Shown: positions 15,349-23,345, counted from the first letter of the stretch. The stretch: DNA of 43,825 nucleotides from Trichocoleus desertorum ATA4-8-CV12 (GCA_019358975.1 JAHHIL010000050.1:1-43825); one strand, 5' to 3'. Program-made: numbers and translations. Notes: a model not told the origin generated them from the letters alone.

Positions 15349-16368
15349 ATGACTGATTTACAGACATTCTCCCTGCCCGAATCTGTGACTGGGACACAAG
15401 CTGATATTGAGATTGCCCGCCAGATGATTCAGGTGTGGCAAAGCGATGGCATCTTTCAAATTGCTTTGAATCTAACTCAGGATCAAACTACTAAAAATGC
15501 CTTTGAGACCAGCCAGCGATTCTTTCGTTTGCCACTCAAAAGCAAATCCCAATGCATTAGCGACCTGAGTTATAGCGGCTATATCGCTGTCGGAGAAGAG
15601 GTGACGGCTGGCGAAGCTGACCACTCTGAGATCTTTACAATTTGCAAAGATATCCCGTTCCACGATGTCAGCGTCCAGACTCAATGGCCCTGTCATGGCC
15701 CCGTACCTTGGCCTGATCAGAACTATCAACAAGGCATGAAAACTTATATGGATGAGTTGGGGGCGATCGGTGAAAAAATGTTGAGATTGGTAGCTTTAGG
15801 TTTAGAACTCAATGACATCAATGCCCTCACCAACTTGACCAAAGATGGCTGGCATCACATGCGCGTTTTACGATTCCCTGCGTTATCTGAAAGTGCCACA
15901 AAAGGGATCGGAGCCCATACTGATTATGGCTTGTTAGTCATTGCCTCTCAAGACGATCGCGGTGGTCTTTATATCCGTCCCCCTGTGCCAGGAGAACAGC
16001 GTCAGCGAAATTGGTTATCTACTGAAAGCTCTGCGGGGATGTACGAAAACGATGACCCCTGGACATTTGTCAAACCTGTACCCAGCGTACTTACTGTCTT
16101 TCCAGGTGATATTTTGCAATTCATCACTAACGGCCATCTCCTCTCCACCCCTCACAAAGTCAAGCTGAACCCTAGGGAGCGATTTGCCCTAGCGTACTTC
16201 CATGAACCCAACTTTAATGCTGAAATCCGCCCCCTATTGGATGCTGATAGTGATGCCTCCATTCATTACGGCACCCACTTTACCAATATGTTCATGAGGT
16301 CCTATCCGGAGCGAATCACCACCCGCCGCATTGTTGATGAAGATCGACTCTCACGTTTAGCCCTCTAA
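15349..16368 (+). CDS. efe: 2-oxoglutarate/Fe(II) oxygenase, ethylene-forming enzyme homologue
   Basis: 339 residues that align almost end to end with my recollection of Pseudomonas syringae EFE (about 350 residues), including SDLSYSGYIAVGEEVTAG, WPCHGPVPWP, DGWHHMRVLRFP, GIGAHTDYGLLVIA and YFHEPNF. Iron ligands are His190, Asp192 and His269; Arg278 would bind 2-oxoglutarate. The L-arginine pocket residues Glu84, Thr86, Arg172, Tyr193 and Arg317 are kept (numbers +1 relative to EFE after a one-residue insertion near 155). Differences include Ser318 for Cys317 and Asp236 for Glu235, and the C-terminal tail is about 15 residues shorter. EFE converts 2-oxoglutarate to ethylene and CO2, and also hydroxylates arginine to guanidine and pyrroline carboxylate. 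It is monocistronic, with AAGGAC before the ATG. The alternative is a non-ethylene-forming arginine hydroxylase of the same clade. Confidence 0.88.
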   Translation: MTDLQTFSLPESVTGTQADIEIARQMIQVWQSDGIFQIALNLTQDQTTKNAFETSQRFFRLPLKSKSQCISDLSYSGYIAVGEEVTAGEADHSEIFTICKDIPFHDVSVQTQWPCHGPVPWPDQNYQQGMKTYMDELGAIGEKMLRLVALGLELNDINALTNLTKDGWHHMRVLRFPALSESATKGIGAHTDYGLLVIASQDDRGGLYIRPPVPGEQRQRNWLSTESSAGMYENDDPWTFVKPVPSVLTVFPGDILQFITNGHLLSTPHKVKLNPRERFALAYFHEPNFNAEIRPLLDADSDASIHYGTHFTNMFMRSYPERITTRRIVDEDRLSRLAL

Positions 16369-16526
16369 ATTAGAGGCTTAGAGCTGGGAAGTGGACTGGG
16401 ACATAAAGTTTGCGCTTCTCTAGCTGCTTATTTCAAAGCTGACGTTGTACTTCGTTGCAGCAGGGTATTCAGGGGCAAGCCCTACCAAGGTAAACCTTGA
16501 TCCTAATCTCTGATCGGTATCCTTTC

Positions 16527-16922
16527 CTAGCCTCTGCCAAAGAAGCGCTTCAGGGGGTTGGAGGCAATTTGCCCTAACCCTCGAGAGGGGTGGTGCTGAG
16601 CAGCTTGAACTGGGTCTGAATCTGTGAGAATTTGGATAGCATGTTCCCGAAGCTGGGTACTATGCTCTTGATTTGTGGAGACCAGGGTTGCACCTTGGTT
16701 GCCTTTGTCTGTTTGGGGATCAGCTAGAGCTGCCTGGTAGGCGTGATCTAAATTTGGGAGGCTGGCTGCAATTACGGGTAGCTCCACAACCCGAGCCTCC
16801 AGATTCTGACCAATAGCCTGGAGTTGTTTTTGTAGTCCCAGAGGCAAAGATTCCTCTTGCTGAGCTAGGGCCGCCACAAAAGCCATAAGGATTTTTTCTT
16901 GTTCAGCGGTTAAAGAAGACAT
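16527..16922 (-). CDS. Hypothetical 131-residue protein
   Basis: A soluble, helix-rich protein: MSSLTAEQEKILMAFVAALA and PLGLQKQLQAIGQNLEARV form likely amphipathic helices, then a polar disordered middle and a basic end NPLKRFFGRG. No catalytic motif. The ATG sits behind a weak AGAGACC site. It is convergent with the ethylene-forming-enzyme gene. The family is not recognised. Confidence 0.5.
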   Translation of the reverse strand: MSSLTAEQEKILMAFVAALAQQEESLPLGLQKQLQAIGQNLEARVVELPVIAASLPNLDHAYQAALADPQTDKGNQGATLVSTNQEHSTQLREHAIQILTDSDPVQAAQHHPSRGLGQIASNPLKRFFGRG

Positions 16923-17057
16923 AGTTGAAAAGGTCTCTTGATAGGAATAAAACGGTTATAAGAATTCAAAGCTGATTCTTCGATAGTAAAAAATTTCCTG
17001 ACCTTTGATCTTGGAAGTTGGGATGAATCTAACTTTTGGCGTAAAAGAGTTTAGTTT

Positions 17058-17228
17058 TTACTCCAGGCAAGCAACTTTTACACGTTTATACACCTGGTTG
17101 CTGCTGAGATCGACTGCCAAGATGATTTGCAAGCCGTCAGCCCAATTTTGGATGTCCGCCATAAAGGGGTCTCGTCCAGCTATCTGACGAGCACCCCAGA
17201 GCACCACAAGCCAAGAGCGTATCTGAGC
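17058..17228 (-). pseudogene. Coding-like remnant in the 16.9-17.4 kb gap
   Basis: A minus-strand frame between TAG (17229-17231) and TAA (17058-17060) reads naturally (GRDPFMADIQNWADGLQIIL, then AVDLSSNQVYKRV). It has no ATG start before the internal Met. A second natural-looking stretch (MAQVEFFASRKYFRAEKATD) lies upstream in another frame, which suggests one frameshifted gene. Otherwise the 514-bp gap shows nothing. Confidence 0.25.
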
Positions 17229-17436
17229 CTAGGACAATCGGTAGCCTTTTCGGCTCGGAAATACTTGCGACTCGCAAAAAATTCCACTTGGGCCATCTGC
17301 ACAAATGAATGCTCGCCCTCTAGAAGCGGACGAAGCAGAATGGCAGAGACAAATCATGCCATGACTTCATGACTGGTGAAAGCGCGATCAATTGCTTAGG
17401 ATGAAAAGCATCCCCAGCGACTGAAGCGGAGGTCGT

Positions 17437-17838
17437 GTGAGTAGTTCGGATGTGGTCAGCAAACTAAAGGCAGCATGCAGTGGCTTGCAATTCATGAGTG
17501 AGTCTGATTACCCCTTTGAAGTGTTCATCTGGGAAGGAAAAGCTCAAGAGACCTGGACTCCAGAAAAGGTCGCTCAGCACACTGGGCATCCAGCAGATAC
17601 CTCAGTGAAGGTAGTGACTTTAGTTGACTTCTTTCGGCCTGCCACCGAAGAGCAGGACTGGTTCGGCCTGCAAGAGCAGGAGAGTGCTGCCAAGTTCAAA
17701 AACCTAGAGAGCGCGATCGCCAGCACGCTGCACAATGTCAAAGTGTATCGCGTTGGGCAAATCGAGATTGATGTTTATATTCTTGGCACTTGCGGCAATG
17801 ATTGCGTCGGCCTCTCCACCAAACTAGTCGAAACCTAG
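17437..17838 (+). CDS. nuiA: NuiA-like inhibitor of the NucA nuclease
   Basis: 133 residues, close to the 135 of Anabaena NuiA, whose sequence I recall as sharing FMSESEYPFEVFLWEG, the QQTGH segment, a VV-x-x-x-x-FF region and the ending STKVVET. Here the matches are FMSESDYPFEVFIWEG, AQHTGHPAD, VVTLVDFF, DWFGLQEQ and STKLVET. NuiA binds NucA tightly and blocks its active site through its C-terminal residues (ET), which are present. The start is GTG after a GGAGGTC ribosome site. The stop lies next to that of the convergent nucA gene. It lacks a signal peptide, so it acts in the cytoplasm as a safeguard before nuclease export. Confidence 0.92.
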   Translation: MSSSDVVSKLKAACSGLQFMSESDYPFEVFIWEGKAQETWTPEKVAQHTGHPADTSVKVVTLVDFFRPATEEQDWFGLQEQESAAKFKNLESAIASTLHNVKVYRVGQIEIDVYILGTCGNDCVGLSTKLVET

Positions 17839-18738
17839 CTATTGACTATCCACATTCGCTTCCATTACCGCTTGAACCGATCGCGGCACGCTGCTCAAGA
17901 AGTCATACTGAGTTTTTGCTTCAAGTTGGTCTACTGACGTTTTGAACGACTGCCAGCTATTCCTCTTAATGCCCTGTTGATTCGGCATGTCCACCGCAAT
18001 GACTCGTGTTTTGGTAGTAATGCCTTTCAGTCCAGCTCCTGGTTGATCAAGCACTACAATCACTTTCCAAGTGCTAGCTGGAATCACAACCTTGCCTGCT
18101 GCGAGCGTGGTCATTGGTCCTTGTTCACCCACCCCGCCTTGACCCCTGCCTCCTGCAATAATGTAAAGCTCTTTTCCTTGCCTGACTAAACCTCGGCAGT
18201 ATTCCTCCAACGCCACCCACGGCCCTCGATTGTTATCTGGTGCTTGGGGAATGATGTTGGTCATCAAGAAGGTGGCAGAGTTCGCCTCAACCGTTCCGCC
18301 TCGATCTTCAGAGGAGGTGAGATGGCCGCGATCGAAGCCACTGTTGGTGTAGTCTCTAGGACTCACTCGATACCAGCCAACAGGCAGCTGGGGGTCTGGA
18401 CGGAAGTTATTCTGCCGCTCCGTCTCTCCCAACCAGGTTGAATTCAGTTGCCAGCTCACCCAGTTTGGGGTGCCTTTACTGCGGTTGTAGGAGAGGGCGT
18501 ACTGCGGCTTCACCATCAAGTAGTTATCTGGCTTGGCTACATTGGCCACCGCATTACTAGGATTGCCCAACCGTAGGTGAACACTTCTAGAGGTTGGAGG
18601 GGGAGGGGAAGGACTAGGGGTTGGTGTAGGAACTGAGGGTGGACTCTCAATGGGAGGAGCGAGCACGCATCCGGACAAGATCAACAACAGCCCCATCAAG
18701 CACGCCAAAAAATTGATGCGCACGTTACGCCTCCACAA
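17839..18738 (-). CDS. nucA: NucA-type DNA/RNA non-specific endonuclease, lipoprotein
   Basis: 299 residues. A lipoprotein signal has its lipobox LSGC at 21-24, followed by a Pro/Ser-rich spacer (31-50). The nuclease domain follows: SPRDYTNSGFDRGHLTSSED with the DRGH motif at 136-139 and catalytic His139, then MTNIIPQAPDNNRGPW with metal-binding Asn (169/170) and a Glu in the next helix (ALEEY). It cleaves single- and double-stranded DNA and RNA with a Mg or Mn ion. It should sit on the outer face of a membrane, for nutrient scavenging or defence against incoming DNA. It is convergent with its inhibitor gene, with which it shares the end region. All key residues are present. Confidence 0.92.
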   Translation of the reverse strand: MWRRNVRINFLACLMGLLLILSGCVLAPPIESPPSVPTPTPSPSPPPPTSRSVHLRLGNPSNAVANVAKPDNYLMVKPQYALSYNRSKGTPNWVSWQLNSTWLGETERQNNFRPDPQLPVGWYRVSPRDYTNSGFDRGHLTSSEDRGGTVEANSATFLMTNIIPQAPDNNRGPWVALEEYCRGLVRQGKELYIIAGGRGQGGVGEQGPMTTLAAGKVVIPASTWKVIVVLDQPGAGLKGITTKTRVIAVDMPNQQGIKRNSWQSFKTSVDQLEAKTQYDFLSSVPRSVQAVMEANVDSQ

Positions 18739-18825
18739 AGCTGCACCTTCTCACTATCTTAGGCACCTAGTAGGCCATCCACCACTGCTTCAGATAGCGT
18801 AATGACCCCCTGAGGCAACGAGGAC

Positions 18826-19206
18826 TTAAGGGTTGAGCCTCTTAAAATCAGCACATTCTTCACAGGGCCCCTCTGGATTAATGCCACATCGGATGTAAGG
18901 CGATCGCGCTGAATGAACGCAGTTTGGATCGCCTAAGGGCTTTGGGAACGCTGCCATATGTGCCCTTAACCGAGCTTCCCTGGAAGCGACCCATGCCTTG
19001 TAATGCTGCCATTGCTGCCAGATTCTGAATAAACCTAATGGAAAGGAGGTGACAAGGCAGACAAGAGCGATGGGAAGCATCAGTTCTTGGGGTCCGATAC
19101 CGAATCGAACGCAGAGACTAGTCACCAGAATGGTAATGAAAAGGTAAGTATCAATCCTGGTTCGATGTCGCCGTACTAAGGATTGAATGGCTTGTTGGAT
19201 ACGCAT
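18826..19206 (-). CDS. DUF6464-like cyanobacterial membrane protein
   Basis: 126 residues with two membrane segments (about 20-38 TYLFITILVTSLCVRFGIG and 41-63), a basic amphipathic linker, and a C-terminal Cys motif: DPNCVHSARSPYIRCGINPE followed by GPCEECADF. This pattern (four to five Cys around S-P-Y-x-R-C and G-P-C-x-x-C) matches the small cyanobacterial family I know as DUF6464. The cysteines probably bind a metal or form disulfides. The function is unknown. Confidence 0.7.
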   Translation of the reverse strand: MRIQQAIQSLVRRHRTRIDTYLFITILVTSLCVRFGIGPQELMLPIALVCLVTSFPLGLFRIWQQWQHYKAWVASREARLRAHMAAFPKPLGDPNCVHSARSPYIRCGINPEGPCEECADFKRLNP

Positions 19207-19332
19207 AATTAAAGCCTACTTCTTTCACTAAGCTACAAGCTCCTTCACTAGCAGGCCAACTCTGCACCTTCCCTGCGATCGCGCTACCCACCTCGAGCGG
19301 GTACCCTAAGCCTGTCCTCTGTAGGGATTTCC

Positions 19333-19395
19333 ATGAATCAACTTTTGATGTTGGCAGTCGCGATCGCTTTTCATCTTGATGGAATTCTTGTATGA
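19333..19395 (+). pseudogene. Possible signal-peptide remnant of a thermonuclease-like gene
   Basis: ATG at 19333 gives MNQLLMLAVAIAFHLDGILV, then TGA overlapping the next gene's ATG (ATGA at 19392). Its DNA (ATGAATCAACTT, then GCAGTCGCGATCGC) resembles the start of the thermonuclease gene at 42473 (MNQLLALAAAIALILP). It may be a decapitated paralogue or a short leader for the pilin-like gene. Confidence 0.25.
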
Positions 19396-19913
19396 ATTCG
19401 GATTCTCAAAATCACTCCTCTTTTGCAGGAGGCTGCTTGCTGCGACTACTGGCAACTATCATTGCAGCGCCCGTAGTGGGGTATTTCCTGCTTTTCGGTA
19501 CTCCGGGCCACTGCAACGGTTTCATTAACAAAGTTTGTAAGGCGAAGCAGTGGGAGGGGAAAGCTTATGCAGGGGCAATCAATCGGGCACAGCAAAGCTA
19601 CTATCTAGATCATCAAAAATTTACCAGCGGAACTGAAAACCTTGGCTTGGGCATCCAGAGTAAAACGAATTCATATGAATACTCAATTCACATCACATCA
19701 GAATCAGCACTGGTTTATGCCGTACCGATTGGAGAACTCACAAAAGTAGGCTATGTAGGAGGTGTTTTTCTAGGGAAGACCGAGCAAGGGAAAAGCACTA
19801 CATTAGCTATTCTTTGCGAGGCTAAAGGGCAGGGAGCAACCCTCAAAGTGAAGCCCTTACTTAAAAACGGATCTCCTGCTTGCCCTAGAGCAAGCTCCCA
19901 AGTAAAGCGATGA
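19392..19913 (+). CDS. Type IV pilin-like G/H family protein
   Basis: 173 residues. One hydrophobic segment (RLLATIIAAPVVGYFLLFG, about 18-36) is followed by the signature of cyanobacterial pilin G/H-like proteins: YAGAINRAQQSYYLDHQKF, then the LGLGIQSKTNSYEYSI pattern. The C-terminal part has two Cys (about 141 and 164). Unlike true pilins, the N-terminus lacks a clear prepilin peptidase site (G|FTLIE), so it is more likely membrane-anchored. Its role is unknown in general. It is convergent with the following minus-strand pair. Confidence 0.75.
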   Translation: MNSDSQNHSSFAGGCLLRLLATIIAAPVVGYFLLFGTPGHCNGFINKVCKAKQWEGKAYAGAINRAQQSYYLDHQKFTSGTENLGLGIQSKTNSYEYSIHITSESALVYAVPIGELTKVGYVGGVFLGKTEQGKSTTLAILCEAKGQGATLKVKPLLKNGSPACPRASSQVKR

Positions 19914-19918
19914 GCTTC

Positions 19919-20284
19919 TTACACTGAATCATCCTGCCAGCCACAGCACCCACAATCCCAATGGATGTTTGAAGTTTCTAAAGCAATGCCAGCCTCACAG
20001 TGAGGACATCGGCCCGTAAACAGTGGGTGGGATTCGAGTAGTGCCAACTTTTCTAAGCGAGACCAACGCTGTTCTGGAGTCACGATCAACTCGCCGTTGT
20101 AGTAGCTAGCTCCCTCCGGTTCCCACAATTCTTCTAGTTCTGCTGTGGGGTCGCACTCAAAATTTGAGCAAGCATCACCACTCACCCCACTCGGATGATT
20201 GGTACAGACCAGATGAGGATCGCGAGCATAAAAAATGCAGCGATCGCATTCGGGTAGCTTCCGTCTAATACTCAGACTCATCAA
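19919..20284 (-). CDS. Cys-rich zinc-ribbon protein, 121 residues
   Basis: Two cysteine clusters suggest two metal sites. The N-terminal one is CDRCIFYARDPHLVCTNHPS, ending CSNFECDP. The C-terminal ribbon is RCPHCEAGI, then WDCGCCGW. A similar CxxCxFY-x-x-(D/N)P-x-L-x-C pattern is, to my memory, common in small cyanobacterial proteins of unknown role. It overlaps the upstream gene's stop by four bases (20281-20284), so the two are translationally coupled. Confidence 0.65.
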   Translation of the reverse strand: MMSLSIRRKLPECDRCIFYARDPHLVCTNHPSGVSGDACSNFECDPTAELEELWEPEGASYYNGELIVTPEQRWSRLEKLALLESHPLFTGRCPHCEAGIALETSNIHWDCGCCGWQDDSV

Positions 20285-20673
20285 TCCTCATCTTTGACTT
20301 CTAGCTGATAGATGCGGTTGGAAGGGTGTTCTGCCATTAAGCGCCAATAGTAGCCATTGGGTAGCAGTTGCACTCTAGCGCCACAACGATAAAGCAGAGT
20401 GGGCTCATCCTTCCTAATCCCATCCTTGACTGCTTTCTCTAGATAGGGATTGGGGGGTACCGCATCGTTATACCAGATGAGGTGAGCGGTACCAGAGTAG
20501 CCAGCATTCAGAAGGCTTGCAAACAGCCATTCCATGATGGGTTGCATCTCCTCCCTCGGCACACCAGAATCACCTTGACCATAGCTGCTGATTGTGGGGG
20601 TGCGTTCCCTGCTGTTTGACCTTGTTACCAAGGGTGTGAGGAAGGAACGAGTAAGGGTAAGAAATCTGCTCAT
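20281..20673 (-). CDS. Hypothetical 130-residue protein coupled to zinc-ribbon gene
   Basis: No signal peptide is evident. The N-terminal 45 residues are Ser/Thr/Arg-rich and may be disordered. The rest looks folded: IMEWLFASLLNAGYSGTAHL (about 46-65), then RCGARVQLLPNGYYWRLMAE, a beta-rich end. It is the first gene of a two-gene transcript whose second member is the zinc-ribbon protein. The family is not recognised. Confidence 0.5.
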   Translation of the reverse strand: MSRFLTLTRSFLTPLVTRSNSRERTPTISSYGQGDSGVPREEMQPIMEWLFASLLNAGYSGTAHLIWYNDAVPPNPYLEKAVKDGIRKDEPTLLYRCGARVQLLPNGYYWRLMAEHPSNRIYQLEVKDED

Positions 20674-21010
20674 ACTTGGAAGTTGTGAGGGCTAGATTAC
20701 AAGGTTCCCTATCTCTATGGTTTGAGAACAGTAGCCGCTGTGGAAGAGTTTTGATGCTGACCCGGATCAGCTTTCAGCATCAATTGAGGCCAAGTCCTTG
20801 AATGCTTTGCATGAGCTGTTTACCTAAAATTGCCAACCCACATCTTAAACATTCAAGCTTACTGAGCCAAGCGTTATTCAATGAGACATACGATTAATTC
20901 TCAACTTAAAAAACGATTTGGCAGCGATCGTTCCTTTGCGGGCATCCAGATAAAAGTCCACAGGTTACAGAACACTCGATCAAGCGTAGCGATCGCTTGC
21001 GAAGTTAGCT
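20674..21010. other. Intergenic stretch, no gene seen
   Basis: About 340 bp without a supported frame. It contains HIP1 sites near 20920 and 20990 and probably the promoter of the minus-strand pair ending at 19919, but no clear hexamers. Confidence 0.4.
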
Positions 21011-21063
21011 CAGACAAATAGCGATCGCACCCCTAAGACTAGAGAGCGATCGCTATTTGTCTG
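21011..21063. terminator. Perfect 18-bp inverted repeat containing HIP1 sites
   Basis: CAGACAAATAGCGATCGC (21011-21028) pairs perfectly with its complement at 21046-21063 around a 17-base loop. On the plus strand it is followed by TTTTAGG, but the adjacent gene is on the minus strand and ends 10 bp away. It may be a bidirectional 3' hairpin protecting or ending that transcript. Confidence 0.6.
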
Positions 21064-21072
21064 TTTTAGGAG

Positions 21073-21441
21073 TTAGAGCCCGACGAAGTCAGCACGTTCT
21101 AAACCTACAATTTGTTGAGCGATTGCCGCGATCGCCTCAATCTTAGCCACCGAGAACTCGTTGCGAGCACGCTCCAACTCGGCCATTGCTGTGGATTTCT
21201 GATGCATGAGATTTTCCAAGTCATCCAATAGTTCTTGATACTTGCTGCTAATGTCAAGCAAATAGAATCGTTCAGCTTGACGAGCTACATCACTCTGGAG
21301 GTTCGGGTTCGTCGCGACTTTGGCATCCGCTCTACATTCAATTCGAGCAATTTGCCGTCTGACTTTGGTAATGTCAAGCTCTAAATCGTTAAGGGCTTGG
21401 GCAGCTGAAGCGATTGCGGTGGGGTACTGATTTAATTCCAT
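21073..21441 (-). CDS. Hypothetical coiled-coil protein, 122 residues
   Basis: Almost entirely helical with heptad-like spacing: AAQALNDLELDITKVRRQIA, later KYQELLDDLENLMHQKSTAM and ELERARNEF. No signal peptide, Cys cluster or enzyme motif. It is probably a small soluble dimer. ATG start; the stop is 10 bp from the strong hairpin at 21011-21063. The function is not known. Confidence 0.5.
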   Translation of the reverse strand: MELNQYPTAIASAAQALNDLELDITKVRRQIARIECRADAKVATNPNLQSDVARQAERFYLLDISSKYQELLDDLENLMHQKSTAMAELERARNEFSVAKIEAIAAIAQQIVGLERADFVGL

Positions 21442-21538
21442 AACCGTGTTGATTAAATAAGTGAAGTTCCATCTGAAGCGATCGCCCCTTTGGGTAGATG
21501 GAGGAGCGATCGTTTTCCCTGGGGTTAGCTAGAAGGGA

Positions 21539-21669
21539 CAAGCATCTTGAGGTGCCCAGGTCTCAGAGATTTTCCAGTGGGAATCAAAATGGTTGCGGAT
21601 GATGCGAGTAATAAAGGCAAAGCGATCGTTATTCGTGACGAGGTCAACTAAGCGCTCATTACCTTGGTC
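21539..21669 (-). pseudogene. 3' remnant of a gene cut by the Tn3-family element
   Basis: The minus-strand frame leaves the transposon end and reads DQGNERLVDLVTNNDRFAFI, then TRIIRNHFDSHWKISETW and a stop at 21539-21541. The composition is clearly coding. The 5' part is absent: the matching flank is not found on the other side of the transposon. The frame continues open into the transposon repeat as far as a TGA, giving a few extra codons but no start. The family is unknown. Confidence 0.5.
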
Positions 21670-21705
21670 GGGTATGGCAACGATTCGTGTAAAAATGTAT
21701 CACGA
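21670..21705 (+). repeat. Tn3-family left inverted repeat
   Basis: 36 bp starting GGGTATGGCAACG and ending ATGTATCACGA, matched perfectly by the complement at 27452-27487. TnpA binds such ends. Confidence 0.92.
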
Positions 21706-21876
21706 TAGCCCTTAAAGCTATATATACCAGTACTTTTGAAGATCCATTTTTTGAGACGCGTAAACCGTTTTGTCGTCCGCCTCAATGGGTGTCTTATTTT
21801 CCATCAGCAGAGTAGTAGCCATACTCTGTTGCAGATAAAGCTTGAAGCTCAAAAGTAAACAGAAGTACCCATTTAA

Positions 21877-22776
21877 TCACGGCTCATGGTTACTTGTCTG
21901 CAATAGCTTAAATGCATTCTGGGCTGCCACTTCTGCTCGCTCAGAAGTAACCTTCTGATAGCGTAATGTGGTTTGAATATTTTCGTGCCCCATCAGCGCC
22001 CGTAATTCTTCGATACTGATTAACCCGACTCTCTCCGTTGCAAAGGTATGGCGCAGATCGTGAATGCGAACCTCTTTCAGTAGCGGATCTAATTGTGTGA
22101 ACTGCCGCCAGTAGGTGTACACGGTGCGATAGCTCAAGCGCGATACTGCCTGCGTTAGAGGATGCTGAGCCGTAAATAAAGCCATGCACTCCTGATGGCG
22201 GTAGTACCGGAGGTATTGGTTCAGCACCAGTTCTGCATCCTCGTTATAAAAGCACCAGCGCTGTTTGTTTCCCTTACCAATCACTTGAAATCGGCGATGA
22301 GCCAGATTCATGTCTGCTAAGTTCAGCGCTAACAGTTCTGCAATTCTTGCCCCTGTGCGATGGAGTAAATGCACTAATGCACTCAGGCGAATATCTGGGG
22401 CAACAACCTGGTACAGTTGCCGCAACTGCTCAGGGGTCAGATAACGAATGACCTGGTCACTTGATACTTCTCCTTTGGCTGGGTCAGGTCTGCGATGCCG
22501 CAAGCGAGCAATGGGATTGGTAGACAGATGACCCTGATCAACGGCGAAATTAAACAATGCCTGGATCACAGCTTGATGCCGCTGGTGGGTGGTGTAAGCC
22601 AAATGGGTCAATCCATTCAAATAAGCTTCAATAGTCGGGCGAGTGAGCGACTCAATCGGGTCGCTTCCGTACGCCTGTAAGAAAGGCATCAAGGTTAACT
22701 CGTAAGACTGCTGAGTCTTTTGAGCTAGTCCTAGACGATCCAAAAACTGAGTGGCGACAGTGGCAAGCGCAATCAA
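21877..22776 (-). CDS. tnpI: Tyrosine recombinase, TnpI-like cointegrate resolvase
   Basis: 299 residues with a normal two-domain build. The N-terminal SAM-like core-binding domain (about 1-90) has YELTLMPFLQAYGSDPIESL. The catalytic domain has Arg144 in HRTGARIAELLAL, a beta-strand Lys region GKGNKQRW, His239-x-x-Arg242 in IHDLRHTFATE, His264 in LMGHENIQTT and the nucleophile Tyr273 in LRYQKV. All key residues are present. Inside a Tn3-family element this enzyme would resolve cointegrates at an internal site. It is transcribed away from the regulator and tnpA; the 83-bp spacer carries a candidate crossover site. Confidence 0.88.
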   Translation of the reverse strand: MIALATVATQFLDRLGLAQKTQQSYELTLMPFLQAYGSDPIESLTRPTIEAYLNGLTHLAYTTHQRHQAVIQALFNFAVDQGHLSTNPIARLRHRRPDPAKGEVSSDQVIRYLTPEQLRQLYQVVAPDIRLSALVHLLHRTGARIAELLALNLADMNLAHRRFQVIGKGNKQRWCFYNEDAELVLNQYLRYYRHQECMALFTAQHPLTQAVSRLSYRTVYTYWRQFTQLDPLLKEVRIHDLRHTFATERVGLISIEELRALMGHENIQTTLRYQKVTSERAEVAAQNAFKLLQTSNHEP

Positions 22777-22810
22777 GAAACCAAGGTTTGTGTTAAGGGA
22801 AGACGTATTT

Positions 22811-22840
22811 TGCTTTAGCAGCAGTATATCTTTAGCTGCA
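22811..22840. promoter_or_regulatory. Candidate TnpI resolution site/promoter region
   Basis: Between the divergent tnpI and regulator genes, CTTTAGCAGC and CTTTAGCTGC form an imperfect direct repeat 17 bp apart. GCAGC (22818-22822) and GCTGC (22835-22839) form an inverted pair around AGTATATCTTTA. In Tn4430 the resolution site also lies next to tnpI and has paired core repeats. The assignment is by position. Confidence 0.4.
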
Positions 22841-22859
22841 CATTAACCAGCATCGTTTT

Positions 22860-23330
22860 GTGAATACTTTAGAAACAGAACAGGTACCTCATCCTCAAGA
22901 ATCCTTAGCGCAGTACATTCGCCGGGTTCGCCAGGAGCGAGGTTTGAGTCAACAGGCACTGGCAGAGCGAGCCGGTGTGCATCTGCACAGTATTGGCAAG
23001 TTGGAACGAGGGAAAACAGCCAGGCTCAACCGCAAAACCCAAAGCGGATTAGCGGTTGCATTGCAAGTTCCACCGGAGCATCTCGAAGCGGTTGAACGGG
23101 GTCTAGCCATTGAGCCGTCCCCCCGCTTGAAGTTCTGCCCCCACTGTTGGAAACCAGGCAACCCCACAGATCCCCTTTGGGCGGAGGTTCGAGCAAAATA
23201 CTGCTGCTTATGTGGCAGTGCGCTTCGTCATCAGTGCTGGCAGTGCAAGGCACCGATTGGGTCGCTCAAACATCGCTTCTGTCCGCATTGTGGCATGGCA
23301 TATCAGTCCCAACAGCCCTCATCGATTTAG
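22860..23330 (+). CDS. XRE-family regulator fused to zinc ribbons
   Basis: 156 residues, GTG start. Residues about 15-75 are a Cro/C1-type helix-turn-helix: IRRVRQERGLSQQALAERAG, then HLHSIGKLERGKTARLN. The C-terminal part has three CxxC pairs, FCPHCWKPGN, CCLCGSAL with CWQCKAPIG, and FCPHCGMAY, so two zinc ribbons are likely. It lies 16 bp before tnpA and is probably cotranscribed. It may repress transposition genes or aid end recognition. The fusion of an XRE domain to zinc ribbons next to tnpA is uncommon in my knowledge of Tn3 elements. Confidence 0.75.
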   Translation: MNTLETEQVPHPQESLAQYIRRVRQERGLSQQALAERAGVHLHSIGKLERGKTARLNRKTQSGLAVALQVPPEHLEAVERGLAIEPSPRLKFCPHCWKPGNPTDPLWAEVRAKYCCLCGSALRHQCWQCKAPIGSLKHRFCPHCGMAYQSQQPSSI

Positions 23331-23345
23331 TATCAGGAGGGTGTC

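Noticed and set aside
22860-23330. Antitoxin of a toxin-antitoxin pair (XRE domain).
   Set aside because: No small toxin gene is adjacent; it lies between tnpI and tnpA and has zinc ribbons, so a transposon regulator is more likely.
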